NCBI GenBank assembly: GCA_903859075.1
Contig: CAIOLF010000054.1
Span: forward strand, 1 to 23,814
DNA from: Candidatus Buchananbacteria bacterium
GTDB lineage: Bacteria; Patescibacteriota; Patescibacteriia; 2-01-FULL-39-33
Direction of reading: 5' to 3'
Length of the DNA stretch: 23,814 nucleotides
Positions within the stretch are counted from its first letter, which is position 1, and every line of letters starts with the position of its first letter. Made by a program: the position numbers and the translations under genes. Positions 6,331 through 13,160 of this stretch are shown one piece after another. The notes below the pieces were generated by a model that did not search any database, was not told where the DNA came from, and saw only the letters and a program-made list of their open reading frames with translations.

Positions 6331-6339
6331 TGGTATAAT
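6331..6339 (+). promoter_or_regulatory. Extended -10 promoter of the Fic gene
   Basis: TGGTATAAT: a perfect -10 box preceded by TG at the extended position. No good -35 box is seen. The leader would be about 26 nt. The rest of the 151-nt gap (6221-6371) holds only weak inverted repeats such as GTCCT/AGGAC (6234-6238/6283-6287). Confidence 0.6.
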
Positions 6340-6371
6340 ATGGATATTATTAATAATTAAAATAAATAAGT

Positions 6372-6908
6372 ATGGAGGGGGAAAACACAACCATTAAACG
6401 TTTAATAGCCGATTACGCTAAAGTTTGGGTTTTGCTCACGCAGTACGACAATCATCAGATCAGCGCGCCTAAAAGTATTTCTCGGACAAAATACGTATTG
6501 ACTCATGATGAGGCAGTGGCGGCGATTGACAGCATGAAACAGCAACTGGCGAAAAAACTCGGAGATCCCGATCTCTACGGCCGGCAGCGCCAGGATGGAT
6601 TGCAAGCGATAATCGGCGCGCTTTATCAGACTTACGCTCGCAAGCCGCTTTATCCCTCCATCGAGCATCGGGCGGCGCACTTGCTGTATTTTGTCGTCAA
6701 AGACCATCCGTTCGTGGACGGCAATAAGCGCATCGGCGCTTATCTCTTCATTTATTTTTTGTCTCGCACCAATTATCTGCTGAAGAAAAATGGCGAGAAA
6801 AAGATCAACGACAACGCGCTGGTCGCCTTGACCCTGCTGGTGGCCCAAAGCGACCCGCAGGAAAAAGACGTGATCATTAAATTGATTATGAATTTCATAG
6901 CTAAATAA
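6372..6908 (+). CDS. Fic/Doc-family protein, RhuM C-terminal type
   Basis: A 178-aa protein. HPFVDGNKRIGAYL (112-125) is the Fic active-site motif, with His112 as base. The position after GN is lysine, not glycine. Fic AMP-transferases have GNGR, whereas the Doc kinase, which phosphorylates EF-Tu, has NKR. LYPSIEHRAAHLLYFVVKDHPF (93-114) closely resembles the C-terminal Fic part of RhuM-family proteins, but their N-terminal part is missing. A helical N-terminus (LIADYAKVWVLLTQYD) is retained. No typical inhibitory (S/T)xxxE(G/N) motif was seen, and there is no adjacent antitoxin gene. It has its own extended -10 promoter. It may be an orphan modifier of a host or phage protein; its reaction cannot be read from sequence. 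Confidence 0.85.
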   Translation: MEGENTTIKRLIADYAKVWVLLTQYDNHQISAPKSISRTKYVLTHDEAVAAIDSMKQQLAKKLGDPDLYGRQRQDGLQAIIGALYQTYARKPLYPSIEHRAAHLLYFVVKDHPFVDGNKRIGAYLFIYFLSRTNYLLKKNGEKKINDNALVALTLLVAQSDPQEKDVIIKLIMNFIAK

Positions 6909-6934
6909 ATTCATTCCCAAAAATAATAAAAAAT

Positions 6935-7621
6935 ATGAAAAAGATCCTAATCATTGCTTGCCTGCTATTTTCAGCCGGATTAGTGCTCGCCGGCTGCGGC
7001 CAGCCGATAAACATTAATGTCAATTCAACTCCGACTTCCACGGAACCGCCCAATCAGCCGGTTACCGGCACGGTGCCAGCCGGCTGGCAAACATTTACCG
7101 ACGCTCAACAGGGAATAATTTTCAGATATCCGGACGTTTTGCCGACAACCTATATCCACGTCCAATCTTGGCCGCCCAAAGTGGCGGTCGCGGCCGGCAA
7201 GCTTTTGTCCTGTGCTACGACTTCTCCGGCCAATAGGGATCCCAATGTGCCCAATGTAATTGAGAAGGTCATCCAGAATAATGCCTATTGCGTCAAATCT
7301 CGGGCCGAGGGTGCCGCCGGCACCTACTATACTGACTATACTTATTTTACTGTCCGCGCCGGCAAGATCATCGCGCTCAGCTTTACTATCCGGGAACCGC
7401 GCTGCGCCAATTATGACGATCCGCAGCAGACTGTCTGCGAGCAGGAGCAACGCACCTATGATCTGGACGGCTTGATCGATAATATAGTCAACACCATGAA
7501 TTTTAGTTCTGCCGGATCGGCGCCAGTTGCCTGCACTGCCGAAGCCAAGCTCTGCCCCGACGGCTCGGCTGTGGGACGAACGGGACCGAACTGCGAATTC
7601 GCGCCCTGCCCGGGGCAATAG
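6935..7621 (+). CDS. Secreted lipoprotein with cysteine-rich C-terminal module
   Basis: A 228-aa protein. A lipoprotein signal peptide (MKKILIIACLLFSAGLVLAG) ends at lipobox Cys21. A Thr/Pro-rich linker (31-48) leads to a beta-rich domain starting WQTFTDAQQGIIFRYP, of a kind resembling PsbP/Mog1-like domains. Four cysteines lie in the central domain. Residues 199-227 form a compact module with four cysteines (CTAEAKLCPDGSAVG, then GPNCEFAPCPG). I recognise this module as common at the ends of surface proteins in CPR genomes, where its role is unknown. The protein should be anchored on the outer face of the membrane. It lies 26 nt after the Fic gene. Confidence 0.75.
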   Translation: MKKILIIACLLFSAGLVLAGCGQPININVNSTPTSTEPPNQPVTGTVPAGWQTFTDAQQGIIFRYPDVLPTTYIHVQSWPPKVAVAAGKLLSCATTSPANRDPNVPNVIEKVIQNNAYCVKSRAEGAAGTYYTDYTYFTVRAGKIIALSFTIREPRCANYDDPQQTVCEQEQRTYDLDGLIDNIVNTMNFSSAGSAPVACTAEAKLCPDGSAVGRTGPNCEFAPCPGQ

Positions 7622-7698
7622 ATTTAATATCGGATTTAGTGTAAGATAATGAATGGAAAATTAAAGCTATTATAATCCATCAACTAATAAAATAATCT

Positions 7699-8298
7699 AT
7701 GAAAAATTTTCACCGAGACGACAGATCCAGCGGCGCTAGAGGAGATCGAGATTCCCGCAGGCCTACTGTTATGCATCAAGCGGTTTGCGATGATTGCGGC
7801 AAGAAATGCGAAGTGCCTTTCCGCCCGACTGGCGACAGGCCTGTTTATTGCAGCACCTGCTTTGGAAAACATAGTGATACTAATTCCAGTCGATCGAGTG
7901 GCAAGAGTTTTGGCAGGCCCAGTTTTGACCGGCCAAATTTTGGCGATCGGCCCAAGTTTCAGGCGGTCTGTGACAAGTGCGGCAAGAAATGCGAAGTGCC
8001 GTTCCGTCCGACCGGCGAAAAACCGATTTATTGCAATGATTGTTTTGGCCATGGCGACGCGGGCAAATCCCGGCACGCCGATTCCTCCGGTGATCAATTG
8101 GCGAGCATCAATGCCAAGCTGGATAAGCTGATAGCGGCACTGTTGCCGGCGGCTGCCAAGCCGGCGGAAGAAAAGAAAATAATCGCGGCTCCTATCGAAG
8201 TGAAAGTTGCCAAAGAAGAAATTAAATTAAAAAAAGAAAAGAAAGCGGTTGAAAAAGCTAAGCCAGCGGAGAAGAAGACAGTGAAGAAAAAGAAATGA
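7699..8298 (+). CDS. Twin CxxC-x17-CxxC zinc-ribbon protein with basic tail
   Basis: A 199-aa protein. Two near-identical modules occur at residues 30-54 (C30, C33, C51, C54) and 91-115 (C91, C94, C112, C115). In each, CDxCGKKCEVPFRPTG leads to YCxxCF, with exactly 17 residues between the CxxC pairs, matching the CxxC-x17-CxxC domain. An extra cysteine sits inside each (C37, C98). The modules are joined by Arg/Gly/Ser-rich linkers. Residues 132-150 form a short amphipathic helix (LASINAKLDKLIAALL), then an Ala/Lys/Glu tail ends in KKTVKKKK. Zinc binding is expected, and the linkers and tail suggest nucleic-acid contact, but no function is established. A -10-like TATAAT lies at 7671-7676 without a clear -35 box. 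Confidence 0.8.
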   Translation: MKNFHRDDRSSGARGDRDSRRPTVMHQAVCDDCGKKCEVPFRPTGDRPVYCSTCFGKHSDTNSSRSSGKSFGRPSFDRPNFGDRPKFQAVCDKCGKKCEVPFRPTGEKPIYCNDCFGHGDAGKSRHADSSGDQLASINAKLDKLIAALLPAAAKPAEEKKIIAAPIEVKVAKEEIKLKKEKKAVEKAKPAEKKTVKKKK

Positions 8299-8302
8299 TT
8301 TT

Positions 8303-8713
8303 ATGATCCAAGGCGCCAGGGCATTGATTATAAAAGACGGCAAAATTTTATTCATTCATCGCATCAAGAATGGTGAAGAATATTATGTTTTGCCCGGCGG
8401 CGCCATAGAAGCTGGGGAGACGCCGGAACAGGCGGCCGTCCGGGAAGTCAAAGAAGAAACGAATTTGGATATTGGACTGGGACCGTTACTGTGGAATATT
8501 ATTGATGACGTTCACGGCGAAGTTGGACGCGTTTTTATTTTTTCCGTCGAAAATTTTAGCGGCGAAATAAGACTGATCGGGCCGGAGCTGGAAAGGCAAA
8601 ATGCCGATAACCAATATATCCATGAGTGGCTGCCGGCTTCCGCTCTCGGCGGATTATTGATTTATCCGGCGCAGTTGAAAGAAAAATTGTTTGAATTGCT
8701 AGAAAAAAAATAA
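8303..8713 (+). CDS. Nudix hydrolase
   Basis: A 136-aa protein. The Nudix box is intact: GGAIEAGETPEQAAVREVKEET (32-53), i.e. G-x5-E-x7-REVxEE, which binds the metal and the pyrophosphate. The sequence begins directly with the first strand (ARALIIKDGKILFIHR), as in stand-alone MutT-like enzymes. Substrate, a nucleoside diphosphate derivative, cannot be told from the sequence. It starts 4 nt after the CxxC protein gene and is probably cotranscribed with it. Confidence 0.88.
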   Translation: MIQGARALIIKDGKILFIHRIKNGEEYYVLPGGAIEAGETPEQAAVREVKEETNLDIGLGPLLWNIIDDVHGEVGRVFIFSVENFSGEIRLIGPELERQNADNQYIHEWLPASALGGLLIYPAQLKEKLFELLEKK

Positions 8714-8723
8714 TTTCCTATTT

Positions 8724-8746
8724 AAAAAACGCCCGAGAGGGCGTTT
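8724..8746. terminator. Bidirectional terminator between the Nudix gene and rpmB
   Basis: AAACGCCC (8727-8734), loop GAGA, GGGCGTTT (8739-8746): a perfect 8-bp stem. Read leftward it ends in six T residues (8729-8724), a strong terminator for rpmB, whose stop codon (8747-8745) lies partly within the stem. Read rightward the T-tract is interrupted (TTTATTT), so termination of the Nudix transcript is weaker. Confidence 0.8.
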
Positions 8747-8921
8747 ATTTGGTTTTCTTTGACTTGGTCTTAATGCAGCTGGTGCAGATCTTGGTCTTTT
8801 TGCCGTCAATCTTTTTGGATTGTAAGTTTATTTTGAGCGTCCGCTTGGTTCTGACTTTGGAGTGGCTGACATTGAATCCGGTCATCGTCCCGCGGCCGCA
8901 CATTTCACATACTCTGGCCAT
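8745..8921 (-). CDS. rpmB: 50S ribosomal protein bL28 (zinc-binding form)
   Basis: A leftward 58-aa protein starting MARVCEMCGRGTMTGFNVSH. The GRG-x-TGFNVSHSxxRTKR start is the bL28 signature. Cysteine pairs C5/C8 and C46/C49 show the zinc-ribbon form. bL28 is a late-assembling large-subunit protein near the E site. It stands alone, away from its frequent partner rpmG, and is transcribed from its own promoter (8999-9027) with about 70 nt of leader. The ATG at 8921 has no Shine-Dalgarno sequence. The plus-strand ORF over the same interval is a shadow. Confidence 0.93.
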   Translation of the reverse strand: MARVCEMCGRGTMTGFNVSHSKVRTKRTLKINLQSKKIDGKKTKICTSCIKTKSKKTK

Positions 8922-8944
8922 AAATAAATTTAATTAAGAATTAG

Positions 8945-9128
8945 GAATTAAGAATTATGAAAAAATTCAGTAACTCAGTTAAGTTTATTGCTTAAATGAT
9001 AATAGCATGAAATTTTACTGATGTCAATTAAATCAGGATGTTATTTAACTGGATTTCCCTGAGTTTTTGTGTTATAGTTAATGCACTTGTTATCATTTTC
9101 TTAATTCATAATTCATAATTCTTAATTC
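8945..9128. repeat. Distant inverted repeat flanking the rpmB / protease intergenic region
   Basis: GAATTAAGAATTATGAA (8945-8961) and its exact reverse complement (9112-9128), 150 bp apart. A further partial copy, TTAATTCATAATTCATAA, overlaps the right arm at 9100-9118. The arms sit just outside the rpmB start and just ahead of the protease start. The element could form a long-range stem or be a relic of a small mobile repeat. Confidence 0.5.
8999..9027 (-). promoter_or_regulatory. Strong promoter of rpmB
   Basis: On the minus strand, TTGACA (9027-9022), 17-bp spacer, TATTAT (9004-8999), with TGC just ahead of the -10 box (extended -10). Expected start near 8992. Confidence 0.75.
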
Positions 9129-9134
9129 AAAAAA

Positions 9135-9764
9135 ATGCCTCTCAATTGGCTTTTTTCCGAACCGTTATTTTTTATCGCCTGGATTTTCGCGATCGTGGTC
9201 ACTTTGACTATCCATGAATTTGCCCACGGTTGGGTGGCACATTTGTTTGGCGACGACACCGCCAAAGCCGCCGGCCGCCTGACTCTCAACCCGCTCGTTC
9301 ATATTGATGTTGTCGGATTCTTATTGTTGCTCATCGCCGGCTTTGGTTGGGCCAAGCCGGTGCCGGTCAATCCTTTTAATTTCCGCCGCCGCCGGCTGGG
9401 GGAGGGACTGGTCGCTTTGGCCGGACCGGCCGCCAATCTGGTCGGCATGATCATTGCTTTTGCTCTATTTAAGCTATTGTCCCCAATGCTCGGCCCTGGC
9501 AATCTACTGGTGAATTTTCTGTTTATGCTCATTTTAATCAATGTTGTCTTAATGCTCTTCAATCTTATCCCCATACCGCCACTGGACGGTTCTCATATAT
9601 TATTTAGTATTCTGCCTGATAGATTTGCTAGTTTTAGAGAAAAATTGGCAAGAAATGGTCCCTGGATTTTGATAATTGTCATAATAATGGACAGTGTTTT
9701 TAATCTTGGCATATTTTCCACCGCCTTCAGCTGGGTTTTTAACTTTCTGGCAAGATTTCTCTAA
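9135..9764 (+). CDS. Site-2 protease family (M50) zinc metalloprotease
   Basis: A 209-aa polytopic membrane protein. TIHEFAHGW (25-33) is the zinc motif HExxH (His27, Glu28, His31) in the first long helix. NLIPIPPLDGSHIL (143-156) is the second conserved motif and supplies the third zinc ligand, Asp151. About five to six membrane segments are visible. It lacks a PDZ domain, unlike RseP, so it is the minimal YwhC/Rip-like type. Such enzymes cut transmembrane substrates within the bilayer, often in regulatory cascades; the target here is unknown. A weak -10 (TATAGT, 9073-9078) is the only upstream promoter signal. Confidence 0.9.
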   Translation: MPLNWLFSEPLFFIAWIFAIVVTLTIHEFAHGWVAHLFGDDTAKAAGRLTLNPLVHIDVVGFLLLLIAGFGWAKPVPVNPFNFRRRRLGEGLVALAGPAANLVGMIIAFALFKLLSPMLGPGNLLVNFLFMLILINVVLMLFNLIPIPPLDGSHILFSILPDRFASFREKLARNGPWILIIVIIMDSVFNLGIFSTAFSWVFNFLARFL

Positions 9765-9779
9765 TCAGGTAAAAGATTC

Positions 9780-9808
9780 TTGACTTTCGGTGATAAATTC
9801 TTTAAAAT
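9780..9808 (+). promoter_or_regulatory. Promoter of the str operon (rpsL)
   Basis: TTGACT (9780-9785), 17-bp spacer, TAAAAT (9803-9808). Start expected near 9815, leaving about 110 nt of leader before rpsL. Confidence 0.55.
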
Positions 9809-9832
9809 ATTTAATGTCAAATAGAGGTTTTT

Positions 9833-9876
9833 AGAGGTTTTAGTGGCTAAAATCTCTCCCTTAGAGGGATTTTTTT
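9833..9876 (+). promoter_or_regulatory. Tandem hairpins and T-tract in the rpsL leader (possible attenuator)
   Basis: Hairpin 1: AGAGGTTTTAG (9833-9843) pairs with CTAAAATCTCT (9847-9857), 11 bp with one G-U and a 3-nt loop. Hairpin 2: CCCT (9858-9861) with AGGG (9865-9868), then seven T residues (9870-9876). Because a promoter lies between the protease gene and this structure, it falls in the rpsL leader and may act as an attenuator. It may instead simply terminate the protease transcript. Confidence 0.5.
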
Positions 9877-9925
9877 AAACTAGAAATATAATCATCACAT
9901 ATTATTATTTAAATTTAGCTAAATT

Positions 9926-10354
9926 ATGCCAACAATTAATCAGTTATTAAAGAAAGGCCGGGTCTCCAAAAAGGCCAAATCCAAGACGCCCGACATGCAG
10001 ATTACCCTGGACAGCTTGCACCGCAAGAAAAGAACCATGCATAAGGGTAATTCTTTTAAGCGTGGCGTCTGCACCCAGGTTCGAACCACCACCCCGAAGA
10101 AACCAAACTCCGCGTTGCGCAAAATCGCCCGCGTCCGCTTGTCCAACGGCCAAGAGGTGACTGCTTATATTCCGGGCGTCGGCCATAATTTGCAAGAGCA
10201 CTCCATCGTCATGGTGCGCGGCGGCAGAGTCAAAGATCTGCCGGGCGTCCGCTATCACATTGTCCGCGGCGTCTACGACAGCGCCGGCGTTGCCAACCGC
10301 AAGAAGGGCCGCAGCAAGTACGGCATGAAGAAGGACAAGAAAGCCGCAAAATAA
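9926..10354 (+). CDS. rpsL: 30S ribosomal protein uS12
   Basis: A 142-aa decoding-centre protein. TTTPKKPNSALRKIARVRL (54-72) and RVKDLPGVRYHIVRG (101-115) are the invariant loops that monitor codon-anticodon pairing, with Asp104 at the position methylthiolated in E. coli. Compared with the 124-aa E. coli protein it has an insertion around residues 20-45 (SKTPDMQITLDSLHRKKRTM), in the same place as the insert in many Gram-positive uS12 proteins. It heads the str cluster, 26 nt before rpsG. Lys58/Lys59 and neighbours are wild type at the classic streptomycin-resistance sites. Confidence 0.97.
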   Translation: MPTINQLLKKGRVSKKAKSKTPDMQITLDSLHRKKRTMHKGNSFKRGVCTQVRTTTPKKPNSALRKIARVRLSNGQEVTAYIPGVGHNLQEHSIVMVRGGRVKDLPGVRYHIVRGVYDSAGVANRKKGRSKYGMKKDKKAAK

Positions 10355-10380
10355 TTCTTAAACCATTTAACTAATATCCT

Positions 10381-10848
10381 ATGAGAGGCAAACCAGCAAC
10401 TAAAAGAAAAATTGCTCCCGACATCAAATTCAACCGCGCGGATGTCGCCAAGTTTATCAATTACATCATGGAGCGCGGCAAAAAATCCACTGCCAGGGAG
10501 ATTTTCTATGATGCCTTGGATATTATTTCCAAAAAAACCAAGAATGATCCTCTTGATGTTTTTGAAACCGCCATCAGGAATGTTTCTCCGACCGTGGAAA
10601 TCAAGGGTAAACGCGTCGGCGGCGCCAACTACCAAGTGCCGATGCCGGTCCGGTCCGAGCGCGGCTATACTCTGGGCTGCCGCTGGCTGCTTATCGCCGC
10701 TCGCGCCAAAAAAGGCAAGCGGATGGCCGAGAAATTGGCTGATGAACTGATCGCCGCTTATAATAATGAAGGCGCCGCTATCAAGAAAAAACAGGATACC
10801 TATAAGATGGCGGAAGCCAATCGCGCTTTCGCGCACTTCGCGCGCTAG
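10381..10848 (+). CDS. rpsG: 30S ribosomal protein uS7
   Basis: A 155-aa primary 16S-binding protein of the small-subunit head that contacts E-site tRNA. MRGKPATKRKIAPDIKFNRADVAKFINYIMERGKKSTA, RVGGANYQVPMPVRSERG and the end KMAEANRAFAHFAR are family hallmarks. Length is normal. The start codon lies 26 nt after rpsL with no Shine-Dalgarno sequence. In E. coli uS7 represses its own operon by binding the rpsL-rpsG junction; the short junction here gives no obvious equivalent fold. Confidence 0.97.
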   Translation: MRGKPATKRKIAPDIKFNRADVAKFINYIMERGKKSTAREIFYDALDIISKKTKNDPLDVFETAIRNVSPTVEIKGKRVGGANYQVPMPVRSERGYTLGCRWLLIAARAKKGKRMAEKLADELIAAYNNEGAAIKKKQDTYKMAEANRAFAHFAR

Positions 10849-10855
10849 CGCTCTA

Positions 10856-10946
10856 CCACGAATCCACGAATCCACGAATCCTCCACGAATATACGAATAA
10901 TTTAATCGTATTAATTCGTGGTATTAGTGGAATATTCGTGGATTCG
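10856..10946. repeat. CCACGAAT direct repeats forming nested inverted repeats between rpsG and fusA
   Basis: CCACGAAT occurs at 10856, 10864, 10872 (8-bp period) and 10883, and as its complement ATTCGTGG at 10914 and 10934. Outer arms: 10859-10871 with 10934-10946 (13 bp, perfect). Inner arms: CCACGAAT-ATACGA (10883-10896) with TCGTAT-ATTCGTGG (10906-10921, 2-nt bulge). The element fills most of the gap. There is no T-tract, so it is not a standard terminator. Confidence 0.85.
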
Positions 10947-10990
10947 AGGTGACTAAAATTGAAAATTAATTAATTGAAAATTAAATTCAT

Positions 10991-13123
10991 ATGCCCCGCA
11001 AACAACCTCTGGAAAAGGTCAGAAATATCGGAATCATCGCCCATATCGACGCCGGCAAAACTACCGTCTCTGAGCGTGTTTTGTTTTATTCCGGCAAGAA
11101 GCACAAAATCGGCGAAGTCCACGAAGGCGAGGCCACGATGGACTGGATGGAGCAGGAGCAGGAGAGGGGCATTACCATTACCTCGGCGGCCACGACCACT
11201 TTTTGGCCCAACGCCGAGTGGCTGGGCGGCGGCGATATACAAATTAATTTGATTGATACTCCCGGACACGTGGACTTCACAGCCGAGGTAGAGCGCTCGC
11301 TTCGCGTGCTTGACGGCGGCGTCATCGTCTTTGACGGCGTGGCCGGCGTGGAGCCGCAGTCCGAGACCGTCTGGCGTCAGAGTGAAAAATATCATGTGCC
11401 GAAAATCGGCTTCGTCAATAAGATGGACCGCATGGGCGCTAATTTTTACAATGACCTCAAATCCATTTATGACCGCTTGACTCCCAACGCTCATCCGATC
11501 CAGCTGCCCGTCGGCGCGGCGGAGACCTTTACCGGCATTATTGACCTGTTTGAAATGAGAGCCCGCATTTACCTTGATGAACTCGGCACCAAATGGGAAG
11601 ACGCCGAGATTCCGGCCGATGAAGTGGAGCGCGCCAAAGAATTCCGCGGCAAATTAATTGAAGCTATAGTGGAAAATGATGAAGCGCTAATGAATAAATA
11701 TCTGGCCGGAGAAGAAATTCCGCTGGCTGATCTGAAAAAGACCTTGCGTAAAGCGGTTATTGCCAACAGAATCGTGCCGATTCTTTGCGGCTCGGCCTTG
11801 AAAAATAAAGGCGTGCAATTTTTGTTAAACGCCGTTGACGAATATTTACCGTCGCCGCTTGACGTCGTTGCTCCCATTGGCCGTGATCCTGATGATGAGA
11901 CCAAAGAAATCCAGCTGCAAGTGCGTGATGACGCGCCGCTCGCCGGTTTGGCTTTTAAAATCGCCACTGATCCCTTCGTCGGCAAGCTGGTTTTTTTCCG
12001 CGTCTATAGCGGCGTGCTTAAATCCGGTTCTTTTGTCCTGAATAATTCCAAAGGCACCAAAGAAAGGGTCGGCCGCATCTTAAGGATGCACGCCAACTCC
12101 CGCGAAGAGATCGACGAGGTCTATAGCGGAGAAATCGCCGCCATCGTCGGCATCAAGGATGTTACTACCGGCGTCACGCTGTCCGATCCCGATCACCCGA
12201 TTATTTTGGAAAATATTGTTTTTCCCGATCCGGTTATTGATATCGCCATCGAGCCCAAGACCAAAGGTGATCAAGAGAGAATGGGCATGGCTTTGTCCAA
12301 GCTCGCTGAAGAAGATCCGACTTTCCGCGTCCACACCGATGAAGAGACGATGCAGACCATTATTTCCGGCATGGGCGAGCTTCATTTGGATATTATCGTT
12401 GATCGCATGAAGCGGGAGTTCAAAGTGGAAGCCAATATCGGCGCGCCGCAAGTCGCTTTCCGTGAGACCATCAAAGGCAAAGCCGAGGCCGAAGGCAAAT
12501 ATATCAGGCAGTCCGGCGGCCGCGGCCAATATGGCCATTGCTGGCTGCGCATCGAGCCGTCCGAGCCGGGTAAGACATTTGAATTCGTTGATGAAATCAA
12601 AGGAGGCACCATTCCCAAAGAATATATCAAGCCGATTGAAAAAGGCGCCCGTGAAGCGATGCAGCGCGGCATTTTGGCGGGATACCCGCTGATTGACGTC
12701 AAAGCCACTGTTTATGACGGTTCTTTTCATGAAGTTGATTCTTCCGAAGCCGCCTTTAAAATTGCCGGATCGCTCGCTCTGCAGGAAGGCGCCAAACACG
12801 CCAATCCGGTGATCATCGAGCCGGTTATGAAAGTGGAAGTCGTCACCCCGGAGCAATTCATGGGTGATGTTATCGGCGACCTTAATTCCCGCCGCGCTAT
12901 CATCAACAGCATGGAAGACAGGGGAGTCGGCGCCGTCGCGGTCAAAGTCATCAATGCCCAAGTCCCGCTTTCGGAGATGTTCGGTTACGCTACGGTGATG
13001 CGCTCGATGACTCAGGGACGAGCCGCTTTTTCCATGGAATTTTTGAAATACTCCGAAGTGCCGAAGAATGTTGAGCTTAAGATTATTGAAGGCAAAAAAG
13101 GCAAGGCCGCGGAGAAAAAATAG
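10991..13123 (+). CDS. fusA: Translation elongation factor G
   Basis: A 710-aa GTPase that drives translocation. G1 is AHIDAGKTT (17-25), the switch I region is ERGITITSAATT, G3 is DTPGHVDFT and G4 is NKMD. Domains II to V follow, with the EF-G signatures SGMGELHLDI and QGRAAFSMEF in the C-terminal half. Length is close to the usual 690-700, with a short Lys-rich tail. It begins 142 nt after rpsG, the gap being occupied by the inverted-repeat element, so it may be separately controlled. No Shine-Dalgarno sequence precedes the ATG. A 424-aa minus-strand ORF over its 3' half is a compositional shadow. Confidence 0.98.
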   Translation: MPRKQPLEKVRNIGIIAHIDAGKTTVSERVLFYSGKKHKIGEVHEGEATMDWMEQEQERGITITSAATTTFWPNAEWLGGGDIQINLIDTPGHVDFTAEVERSLRVLDGGVIVFDGVAGVEPQSETVWRQSEKYHVPKIGFVNKMDRMGANFYNDLKSIYDRLTPNAHPIQLPVGAAETFTGIIDLFEMRARIYLDELGTKWEDAEIPADEVERAKEFRGKLIEAIVENDEALMNKYLAGEEIPLADLKKTLRKAVIANRIVPILCGSALKNKGVQFLLNAVDEYLPSPLDVVAPIGRDPDDETKEIQLQVRDDAPLAGLAFKIATDPFVGKLVFFRVYSGVLKSGSFVLNNSKGTKERVGRILRMHANSREEIDEVYSGEIAAIVGIKDVTTGVTLSDPDHPIILENIVFPDPVIDIAIEPKTKGDQERMGMALSKLAEEDPTFRVHTDEETMQTIISGMGELHLDIIVDRMKREFKVEANIGAPQVAFRETIKGKAEAEGKYIRQSGGRGQYGHCWLRIEPSEPGKTFEFVDEIKGGTIPKEYIKPIEKGAREAMQRGILAGYPLIDVKATVYDGSFHEVDSSEAAFKIAGSLALQEGAKHANPVIIEPVMKVEVVTPEQFMGDVIGDLNSRRAIINSMEDRGVGAVAVKVINAQVPLSEMFGYATVMRSMTQGRAAFSMEFLKYSEVPKNVELKIIEGKKGKAAEKK

Positions 13124-13126
13124 AAT

Positions 13127-13160
13127 AAAAAAAAGACCCTGGATTTGCTGCCCGGGTCTT
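13127..13160 (-). terminator. Terminator of the leftward membrane-protein gene
   Basis: Read leftward, AAGACCC (13160-13154) pairs with GGGTCTT (13139-13133) and runs into eight T residues (13134-13127). It lies directly behind the stop codon (13161-13159) and abuts the fusA stop. Rightward the hairpin has no T-tract, so fusA transcripts may read through or rely on the A/T symmetry. Confidence 0.75.

Noticed and set aside
7025..7618. 197-aa minus-strand ORF opposite the lipoprotein
   Set aside because: The plus strand has a proper signal peptide and lipobox; the antisense product looks random and Arg/Gly-rich.
8749..8937. 62-aa plus-strand ORF after the Nudix gene
   Set aside because: It is the shadow of leftward rpmB, which has clear bL28 and zinc motifs.
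10273..10875. 200-aa minus-strand ORF opposite rpsG
   Set aside because: Shadow of rpsG; begins in the CCACGAAT repeats and shows no family pattern.
10856..10890. CCACGAAT array as a CRISPR
   Set aside because: Units are 8 bp with no spacers and no cas genes are present; the Cas4-like nuclease is far away and stands alone.
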